NCBI GenBank assembly: GCA_021818905.1
Contig: JAKASS010000002.1
Span: 1 to 64,000 of the forward strand
DNA from: Nanobdellota archaeon
Lineage (GTDB): Archaea > Nanobdellota > Nanobdellia > Parvarchaeales > Parvarchaeaceae
Direction of reading: 5' to 3'
Length of the DNA: 64,000 nt
A program made the translations under genes and the position numbers. Positions 51,338-60,598 of this stretch are shown piece after piece (the first letter of the stretch is position 1; each line of letters starts with the position of its first letter). The notes beneath the pieces were generated by a model. It was not told the origin of the DNA, ran no database searches, and worked only from the letters and a program-made list of their open reading frames with translations.

Positions 51338-51898
51338 TTATCTCCACTTTTTCATTCGTTTGGTTATATATTCTAGGCATACTTTTCTAAGACTGTCAGC
51401 AGACAACGCAGAAGAGTTCACTACTAAATCAAAAGGCGCCATGTCATCTGCTATTTTTATTTTATATAAAGTATAATATATTTTAGATGATAGCCTGTCT
51501 TTTTCCTTCATAAACTTAAGGGCCTCGCCGTAACCCACGTTATCGCGCTGTGAAACCCGCCAAGCTCTTGTCTCTAGATCGACTTTAAGGTATATCTTTA
51601 TAGTTCTTTCATCGTTTATCTTCCAAGAAGCGACCCAGCTATCTAAAACTAAATTGTCATGCTCTTTAACGTATTTTAATATATAGTCATCGAGTAGCTT
51701 GTCGTATTTTAAATGCTTAAGTCTAAACTTGACCACATCTAGCCCCTTTTGCGATTCCCAAAATTCAAAATCTCTTGGCGGCATTATCTCACGTAATTTT
51801 GAACTCGCCGAAAAATATTTAAGATTGAGCTCCTCACTAATCCCTTTTGCTAAAGTCGATTTACCGGATGCCGTTAACCCAGATATTATAATTTTCAT
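51338..51898 (-). CDS. cmk: cytidylate kinase (archaeal type)
   Basis: The protein (186 aa) starts with Walker A IIISGLTASGKSTLAKGI. It continues with SASSKLREIMPPRDFEFWES, the CMP-binding-like DSWVASWKI region, and an Arg-rich segment LETRAWRVSQRDNVGYGEAL typical of short archaeal/bacterial CMP kinases, ending with YKIKIADDMAPFDLVVNSSA. It phosphorylates CMP and dCMP. The family assignment is firm at the superfamily level; the Walker A is TASGKS rather than the usual PPGSGKT. The Cbf5 neighbour supports it. It starts immediately after aglB (1-nt gap). Confidence 0.82.
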   Translation of the reverse strand: MKIIISGLTASGKSTLAKGISEELNLKYFSASSKLREIMPPRDFEFWESQKGLDVVKFRLKHLKYDKLLDDYILKYVKEHDNLVLDSWVASWKINDERTIKIYLKVDLETRAWRVSQRDNVGYGEALKFMKEKDRLSSKIYYTLYKIKIADDMAPFDLVVNSSALSADSLRKVCLEYITKRMKKWR

Positions 51899-51899
51899 A

Positions 51900-54800
51900 T
51901 TAAGATGTTGGGCTTGCGTTTATTGGTGTACTAGCGAGTAATTCACTGTTGTTGCTGAATACTTCAGGCAGGTAGCTGAGATTGGCACAATAATCAACTG
52001 CAGAAGGTGACACTGAACAGAAGTCGCTTTGATTTAGTAAATTGTACTGACTTAATGCCGTATAATTTATTGCGTATACGTTTATGTTAGTCAAGACTTG
52101 ATTCCCTATGCTTAACAAGCTATCCTGCGGTAGACCATCAGTAAATATCTCCGTAAAACCAGGTACTGTCTCATTCAAAAGATAAAGTTTTACAAAGAGT
52201 GTATCCAATGACTTTTCTGGTAAATAAAGTACCCCTGGCCCATTTCCATAAATCTGCGTATTTATCGGAGCGACTTCATATCCTCCCGTAGCAGCATAGC
52301 CCCCCATATTAAGATTTACGGTATTTGTGTCGTTAAGTATCATAATTCCCCCCGGTATAGCGCTCGAATTAGTTGTAACCCGATCGCATCCGACACCGAA
52401 GACGCAGAAGTTTTCTATAGGTAATGGATTTGAAACTTGTTTGGTCAGCGCATTATAAACTATACCATACACTACCTGACTCTGCACGAAAGACGAATTT
52501 GTATAATTATAAGGTATTAAAACTTCTACTAAAATAGTAACTGAAGAATTCCACGGCACTCCGTCTATAACCATATTTGATTCTATCGGACCTAAACCGG
52601 CACTGCTGCTACCCCCAAAAATTGCAAGATTCTGGTAGTCTTTATTACCTATGTTATTAGAATTTGCTGACGGCCGATCTTCCGCCATCGGAGTAAATTC
52701 GGTTAGATTCAAGGCTATAGTAGATATCGCCGAAAATTTCTCGACTTCGCTACCGCTTATAACTGCGTACGTAGGATTATGTATAAAGTTAAGGTATGTA
52801 GAATACTGGTAGGGCGACGTAGCTTCAAAGAAATAATCTGCTATCATAGATTGGTAGCCATATGCATTACTTCCGTCAGCCACAGCCGTTCTATTCGCAA
52901 TAGCTTCTTCCCAATAACCGTAATCCCACCAAGATATTATGGAGGTATTAACTGGCGTATTGTAGTTTATCCAGAGCATTGTTGGCCCCCACAAAGCTAA
53001 TCCGCTTCCACTTCCTTGTGATGTTAGATAAGAGGCTTGTAGGCTATTATTAAGGTCGACTACAAGAAATATTATGGCAACCAATATAATTATTGCGCTT
53101 ACCGCAAACGCGGTTTTCTTAGAAGATTTTAAGATGTTGTTAACATATTTTACGACAAAAGTAACTATAAAAACCGCAGCGAACGGCAGAACTATAATGC
53201 CTATAAAGCCAACCGATTCAAGAAGCTGGTTCTGCAAATTTGCAAAAAGCATGGCAAGAATATAAAATATAAAGGCTACCATGTACACGGATTTGTGCGA
53301 TGTTTTCTCATCTAATTTATCAAAAAAGAACGCTAAAAGCAGTATGATGATTATGCCAAAAATTCCATATTCATAGTAAGTGGTAGTTTGTTCTGCTAAG
53401 AAAAGAGAAACTAACAAAATAAGAGAAACTAACGTCATAAAGACAATTGAAGTTAATGAACGTTTAACATTGGCCCCTTTTCTATTCAGACCAAACCAAA
53501 CTAAAGGGATAAATGCGGCAAAAACGAAAACTAAAAGCACGGACGTCGGGCCTGAGCCTTGAGTTGTGTAATTGCCTCCGAAAATAAGCAACAAAAATGG
53601 TAAAATTGCTAAGAAAGGCAGATACCAATGTTTGAAGCCCTTAAGAAAGTAATAAAGAAGAAAGATTCCTCCCAACAAAAGAAGTAGAAAGTTTATGCTT
53701 ATAGCATTTGCGCCTGTACCAATCAGACCTCCTGCATCGACCATTCTATCTAAGAGTGTAGTCTGGCCATATTCTGCAATGGTCTGCGTTACTGGATTTG
53801 CTGCGCTTATACCTAACGGTGACTGAATTTCAGATAGAAGATGTGAGAAAATACTGGAAAGTTTGCCAGCTAGAGCCAAAAGGGCAACAAGTATTATTGT
53901 GCTATAGATAGCAATTGATGCGCCTATATTAACAAAAGGAATTTTTAATTTGTTTCCATATCTATCATAAATAAGTAGTTTAAACAGAACCATCGCATAG
54001 CAGAGATAAATCGCGTAATATTGGGCACCTGTAACCAATGAGTCCGGGGTCAATGTAACGAAACTTGCTAATATCGGGATAAAAAGTGCAAAGGGCAAGA
54101 AAGCATAAAGGTCTCCTTTTTTGACATAATTAAATAATATCATTATTATGTATACCAAAGGTACCAAAAAGAAAAGAAATTTAGAAAACCCACTAGAATC
54201 TGCTGTTAAAGCAGTTGCAAAAGCAACCATAAATCCGTAGAGTATTTTTGATCTTGTTTCTTTTGATTTAAGCGCTTTTACCAAAAAGTAGACTGCAAGT
54301 AATATCATCAAGAAACCCATTGCATCTTTGGTGGAGAAGCCTGCAGTTGTTCTATTTAACAAGGTCTGAAATACGGGCATCATAAAGCCGCTTAACGCTG
54401 CTATCCAATAATCACCGAATAATTCTAAACATATAAAAAATAATATGACTGTAGCCAAAGCTGCGACTATTACCGGGTATATCATAAACCACGTCATAGA
54501 AGTCGCCGCGGGGAATATTGGCGTTAAAATACGAAACAAAAAGGCGCCAAAGAAAGAGATTAATAGTGGATCGCCTCTAGTAACCGCACCTATAGGTAAG
54601 TATTGTATGTGGTTTATTATCGGGACGGTACCGGTATGTATTATCGTGTTCATTTGGATATAAAACGTATATGGGTCTAAACCGGTTAATGAACCCCCCA
54701 TATTTAGATAGCCATTGCCTATTAATGGTGATGCGCCAAGGGCAGGTAGACTTGCAGAACGTATAACAACTCCTATCACTATTGCGATTACAAGCAGGAT

Positions 54801-55094
54801 ATAAAACAGAACTCTCTTTTGTATGAATACATTATACAGCGTTCTAAAAACTTTTTTGGCAGAATCAAAGTTTACTTGTATCTCAACTTCTGTTATTTTT
54901 TCCTTTTTAGCTGGCTTAAGCTGTTCTAATCCAGAACTCTCAGTCTTTAATTTATCCAATCGCGCCTGCCGTTTTTTTAGTTCTTCAAGCTCTTTCCTCA
55001 GTCTGATGTTTTCAGTTTCAATTTCTTTATCTACTCTTTTTTCAGCACGCTCTGTCTCAGATTCTATCTTTTTTAGCTCATCGTCTTCAGTCAT
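51900..55094 (-). CDS. aglB: oligosaccharyltransferase AglB (STT3)
   Basis: The 1064-residue protein has an unusual N-terminal cytoplasmic coiled coil (residues 5-45, NIRLRKELEELKKRQARLDK), then about 13 transmembrane helices. The first external loop carries the GLDPYTFY acidic metal motif. The C-terminal luminal domain has the WWDYGYW signature near residue 722, and the DGSNAYG substrate region follows. It transfers a lipid-linked glycan to Asn in N-X-S/T sequons on the cell surface. Many sequon-rich surface proteins are encoded in the window. It is upstream of cmk and separated from the glucose isomerase gene by 59 nt. Confidence 0.93.
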   Translation of the reverse strand: MTEDDELKKIESETERAEKRVDKEIETENIRLRKELEELKKRQARLDKLKTESSGLEQLKPAKKEKITEVEIQVNFDSAKKVFRTLYNVFIQKRVLFYILLVIAIVIGVVIRSASLPALGASPLIGNGYLNMGGSLTGLDPYTFYIQMNTIIHTGTVPIINHIQYLPIGAVTRGDPLLISFFGAFLFRILTPIFPAATSMTWFMIYPVIVAALATVILFFICLELFGDYWIAALSGFMMPVFQTLLNRTTAGFSTKDAMGFLMILLAVYFLVKALKSKETRSKILYGFMVAFATALTADSSGFSKFLFFLVPLVYIIMILFNYVKKGDLYAFLPFALFIPILASFVTLTPDSLVTGAQYYAIYLCYAMVLFKLLIYDRYGNKLKIPFVNIGASIAIYSTIILVALLALAGKLSSIFSHLLSEIQSPLGISAANPVTQTIAEYGQTTLLDRMVDAGGLIGTGANAISINFLLLLLGGIFLLYYFLKGFKHWYLPFLAILPFLLLIFGGNYTTQGSGPTSVLLVFVFAAFIPLVWFGLNRKGANVKRSLTSIVFMTLVSLILLVSLFLAEQTTTYYEYGIFGIIIILLLAFFFDKLDEKTSHKSVYMVAFIFYILAMLFANLQNQLLESVGFIGIIVLPFAAVFIVTFVVKYVNNILKSSKKTAFAVSAIIILVAIIFLVVDLNNSLQASYLTSQGSGSGLALWGPTMLWINYNTPVNTSIISWWDYGYWEEAIANRTAVADGSNAYGYQSMIADYFFEATSPYQYSTYLNFIHNPTYAVISGSEVEKFSAISTIALNLTEFTPMAEDRPSANSNNIGNKDYQNLAIFGGSSSAGLGPIESNMVIDGVPWNSSVTILVEVLIPYNYTNSSFVQSQVVYGIVYNALTKQVSNPLPIENFCVFGVGCDRVTTNSSAIPGGIMILNDTNTVNLNMGGYAATGGYEVAPINTQIYGNGPGVLYLPEKSLDTLFVKLYLLNETVPGFTEIFTDGLPQDSLLSIGNQVLTNINVYAINYTALSQYNLLNQSDFCSVSPSAVDYCANLSYLPEVFSNNSELLASTPINASPTS

Positions 55095-55153
55095 AAGTGA
55101 TTTAATAGTATAAAGAAAACGCTGGTGCTTTTAAATCTTTCTTGTGACTACAT

Positions 55154-55951
55154 TCAAAAGTGCTGGCTAGACAAATCCCATTCGTCGTGCTTCCATAAAA
55201 GAAAGTCTGGATTATTCAGAAATTTAAAATGTTCTGGATGTGAAATATATTCATCATAAATACTTTTGTTTGAATCTAAAAACTCTATCTTTGGCGCGTC
55301 CATATGAGTTATCGATACATTTTTGTAATTCTGGTTTAAAACTATGGTCTTTTTATCTGTTAAATAGACTGCCCCACCATGCATCTCCATAATCGGTTTA
55401 TAGTTTGATTCAAATTTAGAATTTACCAAGTTTGCTTCAATCAATAGCTCTTTACCAATATTTACGGAGATATGACCGTAATTTGGTTCCATTATGACTT
55501 TATCACCCGCTTTTGCGTGTATTAGTTTTATATCATAACTGCCGTCTTCGCATCTTTTCTGCAATATATAAATAACTTCACCAGAGACTACCTCATAAAG
55601 TTCAGGGTACATCAGATCGTCTTTGCAGATTGGATGATAATGCCCAAAAGTCTTATTAAATTCTCCACCCAGGTTATAGTTCATGATAACCGTAACGTCG
55701 TATCTCATGTCGTGCGCTTCGAATATAGTATTATTCTTACGTTGACCCGCGGCCCTAAACATATAGTATAAGCCATCATCTTTATTTTTGTTATTTATAA
55801 AATTCTGGTTAAAAAGTACGTTTTTCATATCAGAAAGTTTCCTCACGGAAAAAGGAACTTCTTCCCTATCTGCGTATAGCTTCCTTATTTTTTCATCATA
55901 GTCTAGCTCTACTGCATTTACATTTAGACGCATATTAGTCCTTATATCCAA
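55154..55951 (-). CDS. pgiA: glucose-6-phosphate isomerase, cupin type
   Basis: The 265-residue protein is a cupin isomerase. Metal-binding His104 and His106 lie in KTFGHYHPICKDDLMYPE, with Glu117 in YPELYEV and the third His160 in EPNYGHISVNIG. Archaeal GPIs of this type (PF06560) are normally near 190 residues; the extra N-terminal 60-70 residues and an extended C-terminus lengthen this one. It interconverts glucose- and fructose-6-phosphate. It is on the same strand as aglB and the flippase, between them. Confidence 0.87.
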   Translation of the reverse strand: MDIRTNMRLNVNAVELDYDEKIRKLYADREEVPFSVRKLSDMKNVLFNQNFINNKNKDDGLYYMFRAAGQRKNNTIFEAHDMRYDVTVIMNYNLGGEFNKTFGHYHPICKDDLMYPELYEVVSGEVIYILQKRCEDGSYDIKLIHAKAGDKVIMEPNYGHISVNIGKELLIEANLVNSKFESNYKPIMEMHGGAVYLTDKKTIVLNQNYKNVSITHMDAPKIEFLDSNKSIYDEYISHPEHFKFLNNPDFLLWKHDEWDLSSQHF

Positions 55952-55972
55952 TAATATTAAAGTGTTTTTAAA

Positions 55973-57508
55973 TTATATCTTAAAATGCAAAAACTTGTCT
56001 AATCTACTTAATTTTAAGAAAAAGTTTATGTCCTTCCTGGTCAATACGCCCATCACATATATAATAAAAAGATAAAGAACAAAGCTTCCGATAAGAATAA
56101 CCGGAAGCAGCGCCAAAGAAACCGTTTTGTCTAAAATGTATATAATCCCGCCCATGAGTAGCGATGCTATTGTAATTTTCAGCATGACAAAATAAGGCAA
56201 AGTTATTTTTATATATTTTGAAGTAAAATAAAGGTTTACCGTCAGTATGGCCGTGCTCGAAAGTAATATTACAAATGCTGCGCCGGTGGCAAAAAATATA
56301 GGAACTAAAATCAGTGTGCTAATAAGACCAACAACTGCACCGGCTACGCTAGAATACAAAACATATTTTTGCTTGCCTATAGCACTTACAATATTCGTTA
56401 AAGGACCAAACAAGGCCATTAAAAACGTGGCGACCATGACGATTATGAATGGGGTTTCGGCCCCTAAAAATGAAGAACGGTAAAAGTAAGAGATTAAAGG
56501 CCCTGCAGCAATTATTCCCCCTATTAATAATGGTATGGTAAACATAGATACGTACCTCAATATTAAATTCATAAACCCGTAAAATTTATCAAGCTGTTTT
56601 GTCTCAAAATATTTTGTATTTGTAGAGAAAAATGCTGAGCTAAGAGCACTTGCTGGCATTGCTATAAGAGCTGCAAGATTCCATCCAACGGCAAAAAATG
56701 AAACTGACGATAAATTTGGTGCAAAGACTCCGAGGATAAGTACTATCGCTGAGCCGTAAAAATAAGATATCAGATTATGCCCGTATGAGAACCAGTTATA
56801 CCTGTGAAACTCACTTAATTCTTTCTTAGGCACGGGTCTCTCTTTTTGAATCTTATTTTTGCGTAATAATTTATAAACAAAATATAGGGCGACGGCCGCT
56901 ACAATTATATAAATAACATCATAAAACGCTATAACACCTAGAAGACCTAAACCAAAAAATACTATGGCAACTTGCACAAGTCTTAAAGCGTCAAAGGTTA
57001 TACCGGAAAAAAAAGTGTATTTAATTTTCTGGTAACCTACGTATACATTGGTAGCAAAGCCTTCGGTTATTCCATAGAAAACTATACCCAACGCCAAAAT
57101 CTCTATAAGACTTTGCATTTGCGGTACCCTATACGCTGCTGCAATTGGCCCGGCTAAAACGAACATTACAATTGAACCTAATATGGAGCTTATTATAAGT
57201 ATCATAAGATAGTGCTTCACCAACCAATTTAGCTTTCCAAATTCGTTATGCACTCTATATTTTGCTATTCCATATTGCACAGCGTTTCCTAACCCAAGTA
57301 ATGCGATCGTTGTGAACATTGCCCAATAAATCGTGGCTATCGTGTATATACCATAATCTATAGAGCCTAAGAATCTTACAAGAAATATGCTAACAATAAA
57401 AGCTATGAACGACTTTGACAAAAATCTAAAAAAGTAGTAGAGGCTATTTGATGCAACTAAAGATTGCTCTGTTTCGATTTCGGAAGCCCTTTCGTCAGTT
57501 TCATCCAT
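55973..57508 (-). CDS. polysaccharide/oligosaccharide flippase (MATE/Wzx-like)
   Basis: The 511-residue membrane protein has about 14 predicted transmembrane helices and the opening YYFFRFLSKSFIAFIVSIFL of the polysaccharide-biosynthesis transporter family. A helix pair with charged ends (VRLFVYKLLRKNKIQKERPV-like segment, about residue 215-225) divides the two halves. It probably flips a lipid-linked oligosaccharide to the outer face for AglB or surface polymer assembly. It starts 21 nt before the isomerase gene on the minus strand. Fit to flippase over MATE drug exporters is based on gene context. Confidence 0.85.
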   Translation of the reverse strand: MDETDERASEIETEQSLVASNSLYYFFRFLSKSFIAFIVSIFLVRFLGSIDYGIYTIATIYWAMFTTIALLGLGNAVQYGIAKYRVHNEFGKLNWLVKHYLMILIISSILGSIVMFVLAGPIAAAYRVPQMQSLIEILALGIVFYGITEGFATNVYVGYQKIKYTFFSGITFDALRLVQVAIVFFGLGLLGVIAFYDVIYIIVAAVALYFVYKLLRKNKIQKERPVPKKELSEFHRYNWFSYGHNLISYFYGSAIVLILGVFAPNLSSVSFFAVGWNLAALIAMPASALSSAFFSTNTKYFETKQLDKFYGFMNLILRYVSMFTIPLLIGGIIAAGPLISYFYRSSFLGAETPFIIVMVATFLMALFGPLTNIVSAIGKQKYVLYSSVAGAVVGLISTLILVPIFFATGAAFVILLSSTAILTVNLYFTSKYIKITLPYFVMLKITIASLLMGGIIYILDKTVSLALLPVILIGSFVLYLFIIYVMGVLTRKDINFFLKLSRLDKFLHFKI

Positions 57509-57563
57509 ACAGGATTATCTTCTTAGTTCTTAGGTATTTATTAATGTGTTTTCATTAAATTTA

Positions 57564-57914
57564 ATGCTGAGTATAATGTATAATATTCTTTTGTTACTGT
57601 TAGTTTCTGCTTCGTTTCCTGTAGGGTATATAATCGGGACGTATACCGAATCCGAGATAGAAGCTTTTTCTGAAAAGATAAAAGTAGACCGTTTTCTAAA
57701 TGTTTACTTCGTACTATTGGAAGTACTTGTAATGATATTACTAGTATATTTTGATAGCCAATTCTATATAATTGTTGCCGCCGCCCTAGTGATAATAAAT
57801 CTGGCTCTATCTGCGTTTTATACCTCCATAAAAGCCGACCTTGTTAAGATAGTGGGCTATGAAGTGGCGTTTCTTGTCCTAACGCTTGTGATTTCTTCGA
57901 TTATTCTATTATGA
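57564..57914 (+). CDS. small four-helix membrane protein
   Basis: The 116-residue ORF has four hydrophobic helices (NILLLLLVSASFPVGYIIG; NVYFVLLEVLVMILLVYF; and two more). Between helices 1 and 2 lies the short acidic linker EIEAFSEKIKVDR. A GTG at 57546 would add 6 residues, but a TATA-like box at 57534-57542 sits 27 nt before this ATG, favouring a leaderless start at 57564. It overlaps the GTPase gene by 4 nt, so it is translationally coupled. The family is not recognised. Confidence 0.6.
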   Translation: MLSIMYNILLLLLVSASFPVGYIIGTYTESEIEAFSEKIKVDRFLNVYFVLLEVLVMILLVYFDSQFYIIVAAALVIINLALSAFYTSIKADLVKIVGYEVAFLVLTLVISSIILL

Positions 57915-59050
57915 AAGTTGGAATAATAGGCAGAACCAATGTAGGGAAAAGCACTTTTTTCAAAGCATTAACCTTGGAAGACGTGCAGATAGAAGACAGA
58001 CCATTTACAACTATCGAACCAAATCGGGGCATTGCATATGTTACAGTAAAGTGCCCCGAAAAAGAATTCGATACTAAATGTGTGCCACATAACTCTCCTT
58101 GCGTAAGTGGCGTGCGATTCGTGCCGCTTGAGATAATAGATGTAGCTGGTTTGATAGAGGGCGCAAATGAAGGAAAGGGCTTGGGGAATAAATTCCTAAG
58201 TGATGCAATGGAAGTAGATGGTTTGATCCAAGTAATAGACATATCTGGTAAAACTGACGGCACGGGAAACCAGACAATAAATTATGATTCAAAAAGGGAC
58301 GTTGAGATGGTGAGAAAAGAATTGAAATTATGGGTAAAATCAATAATATTAAGAGTAAAGTTGCACGGAACGGAAGATTTATCCGAGGCTGTATACAAGG
58401 CATTGTCTGGTATAAAGTTTAGCTTTAACACCGTAAAAGAGGCAATAAAAAATTTAAACATAAAAACGCTAGATGAGAGTTCCGCAGAACTAATAAGCGA
58501 CTATGTTTTAAGCCGAGACAAGCCAATGATTATCGCGGCAAATAAAATGGATGCGACTGAAAATTTAAAGGAACGCCTAGAAGATTTAAAATCTAACTTT
58601 GAATATCCGATTATTTCATGCTCCGCCGCTGCGGAACTCACGCTTAAGGAAGCTAGCAAACACGGTTTTATAGATTATTATGATGATTCGATAAAGATAA
58701 AAAGGGACCTAAACAGAGAACAAATCAAAGCGATTGATATAATAAGCAAAATAATAAAGAAACATGGTAATACTGGCGTCCAGCAGGCGCTAAATGAATT
58801 GGTATTTGGACTTATGAAAAATAAGGTTGTATTTACCGTAGAAGATGAGAAGAAATTGTCGGACGGCAGGGGTAGAATCTTACCGGATGCTTATATAGTT
58901 AATCAAAATGCTACCCCGCGTGATGTCGCTGAGCTTGTACATTCTGAAATTGCAAAAAACTATAGAGGCGCGATAGACTGTAGGAATGGCCTAAAAGTAA
59001 AAAATGACGAACCTATAAAAAATTGTCAGGTATTAAAGATAATAGTATGA
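57911..59050 (+). CDS. YchF/Obg-like GTP-binding protein
   Basis: The protein (379 aa) has G1 GIIGRTNVGKSTFFKAL, G3 IIDVAGLIEGANEGKGLGNK and G4 AANKMDATENL. Its Obg-like TGS C-terminus holds AYIVNQNATPRDVAELVHSE. It belongs to the archaeal YchF-related Obg branch (SGVRFVPLEIIDVAGL). The G4 NKMD motif favours GTP over ATP. Its role is probably ribosome-associated. The 4-nt overlap with the membrane gene and a 4-nt overlap with rsmA at the other end make a tightly coupled operon. Confidence 0.92.
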   Translation: MKVGIIGRTNVGKSTFFKALTLEDVQIEDRPFTTIEPNRGIAYVTVKCPEKEFDTKCVPHNSPCVSGVRFVPLEIIDVAGLIEGANEGKGLGNKFLSDAMEVDGLIQVIDISGKTDGTGNQTINYDSKRDVEMVRKELKLWVKSIILRVKLHGTEDLSEAVYKALSGIKFSFNTVKEAIKNLNIKTLDESSAELISDYVLSRDKPMIIAANKMDATENLKERLEDLKSNFEYPIISCSAAAELTLKEASKHGFIDYYDDSIKIKRDLNREQIKAIDIISKIIKKHGNTGVQQALNELVFGLMKNKVVFTVEDEKKLSDGRGRILPDAYIVNQNATPRDVAELVHSEIAKNYRGAIDCRNGLKVKNDEPIKNCQVLKIIV

Positions 59051-59835
59051 GGAACACACAGATTTTTCTTAAAGACCGAAATATAATGAGTAAAATAGTA
59101 GCCTCTGCGGAATTAAACAAAGATGATATAGTACTAGAAATAGGGAGCGGGGATGGCAGGCTTACAAGAGAGCTTGCTGAAAAGGCCGCAAGGGTTTACG
59201 CTGTAGAGAGAGATCTTAATCTACTTGATTCATCAAAGATCGCGCTAAAAGAATTAAAAAATGTTGAATTGATAAATGCAGATGCACTGGAAATCGACTT
59301 TCCTGAGGATGTAACCAAGATAGTATCTAACCTACCTTACGCTATTTCTTCTCCAGTAACCACAAAAATCGTATACTTTCTTAATAAGCGGCCGAACTCG
59401 TTTGCTATTTTAATGTATCAAAAAGAATTTGGAGAAAGAATGCTCTCTATACCCGGTATAAGAGATTATTCCATGCTTTCAGTATTCTGTCAATACACTT
59501 GCGATATAGAGAGAATAATAAACGTGAACAAAGCTTGTTTTAGACCGATGCCTTCAGTCGATTCGATAGTGATAAAACTTTCGCCTAAACGTATAACAAT
59601 AGACGAAGGGTTTCTAGCGTTTTGCAGAGCGATATTCCAGCACAAAAAGAAGAACCTTTATTCTGCGATACTTGATAGCCGAGAGAAAATGGCATTGCAT
59701 ACAAAACCTGAATTAAAAGCGCGCCTTGAAAAACTAGATGAATCTTTTATGAGGAGGAAGGTTTTTTTATTTGAGGTAGATGAGTTACTTAATATATACA
59801 AAGAGATGGTTAAATTAGGTATATGCCAAAAGTAA
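59047..59835 (+). CDS. rsmA: 16S rRNA dimethyladenosine methyltransferase
   Basis: The 262-residue protein matches KsgA/Dim1: QIFLKDRNIMSKIVASAELN, SAM-binding LEIGSGDGRLTRELAEKAAR, then the catalytic loop VSNLPYAISSPVTTKIVYFL (NLPY motif) and a C-terminal helical domain. It dimethylates two adjacent adenines in the 3' loop of 16S (GGAA tetraloop, present here). The start at 59047 overlaps the previous stop as ATGA. A longer frame to 59023 is out of keeping with coupled translation. Its substrate helix 45 is shifted by compensatory changes in the 16S gene of this window. Confidence 0.95.
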   Translation: MRNTQIFLKDRNIMSKIVASAELNKDDIVLEIGSGDGRLTRELAEKAARVYAVERDLNLLDSSKIALKELKNVELINADALEIDFPEDVTKIVSNLPYAISSPVTTKIVYFLNKRPNSFAILMYQKEFGERMLSIPGIRDYSMLSVFCQYTCDIERIINVNKACFRPMPSVDSIVIKLSPKRITIDEGFLAFCRAIFQHKKKNLYSAILDSREKMALHTKPELKARLEKLDESFMRRKVFLFEVDELLNIYKEMVKLGICQK

Positions 59836-60545
59836 AGATAGTTAAGAAAGAGAGAGTTGGCTTTTATGCCGCTCTCAAAGCCTTCTCACAGAGATTCACA
59901 ATCGTAGAAATAGAAAATATACTTATAGCATGGATAGTACTTTCTCTTGCTTTTGCCTACGTCTTAGACGGCGGTGCTATTGCCACGGGCGGATTTATAC
60001 TCGTTTTTGTAGCGTCTGCCATAGTTCTTGGCTGTGGATTCATAATGCACGAGCTAATGCACAAGTTTACTGCACAAAAATATAGGTACCGCGCAGAGTT
60101 TAGGATATGGGTCTGGGGGATATTTCTTGCTATCATAACCGCATTATTTGGTTTTATCTTCGCTGCACCCGGAGCAACGTATTTTGAACCGGATCCAAGA
60201 GAACAATTTCTAGACCCAAAGGGGTTTAGAGAACGCTATGGAATGATTTCTTTTGCCGGACCGAGAATAAATATTATATTCGGTTTCATATTCTTGGGTT
60301 TCTTTTTACTACTTACGCTAGTTGCTGGTAAAGTTAGCTCATCTTGGGTGGCGTTCGGGATCTTGGTAACCGCTTTAGGTTCGTACATAAACTTCTACCT
60401 GGCCGCGTTTAACTTAATCCCGATAAATCCTCTGGATGGTTACAAAGTAATAAATTGGAACAAAAAAATATGGATAACTTTCTTTGTTATAGCTATCGCG
60501 ATGACGATAATTAATTTCATCTACGTCGTACCGGCTATTTTCTGA
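59823..60545 (+). CDS. M50-family membrane metalloprotease (site-2 protease-like)
   Basis: The 240-residue protein is a six-helix membrane peptidase with the zinc site IMHELMHKFTAQKYRYR (HExxH) near residue 77 and the second metal site in NLIPINPLDGYKVI near residue 199. It is the short, PDZ-less form. It is probably an intramembrane regulated protease cutting membrane segments. The start overlaps rsmA by 13 nt. A Pro/Asp-rich loop (PDPREQFLDPKGFRERYG) lies between helices. Substrate is unknown. Confidence 0.88.
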   Translation: MPKVKIVKKERVGFYAALKAFSQRFTIVEIENILIAWIVLSLAFAYVLDGGAIATGGFILVFVASAIVLGCGFIMHELMHKFTAQKYRYRAEFRIWVWGIFLAIITALFGFIFAAPGATYFEPDPREQFLDPKGFRERYGMISFAGPRINIIFGFIFLGFFLLLTLVAGKVSSSWVAFGILVTALGSYINFYLAAFNLIPINPLDGYKVINWNKKIWITFFVIAIAMTIINFIYVVPAIF

Positions 60546-60571
60546 TAATCGATCCCAAAAAGCATAAAGCA

Positions 60572-60579
60572 TTTATAAT
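60572..60579 (+). promoter_or_regulatory. TATA-like box for PAC2-family gene
   Basis: TTTATAAT is centred about 24 nt before the ATG at 60599. Confidence 0.45.
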
Positions 60580-60598
60580 AAGTAGAACAAATCTCCTT

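Noticed and set aside
57901-58403. Minus-strand ORFs of 109-120 codons opposite the GTPase gene
   Set aside because: They are shadow frames; the plus strand carries all GTPase motifs in order.
59023-59046. Upstream start for rsmA
   Set aside because: It would overlap the GTPase gene by 28 nt; the ATGA overlap at 59047 is the usual coupled start and the family begins there.
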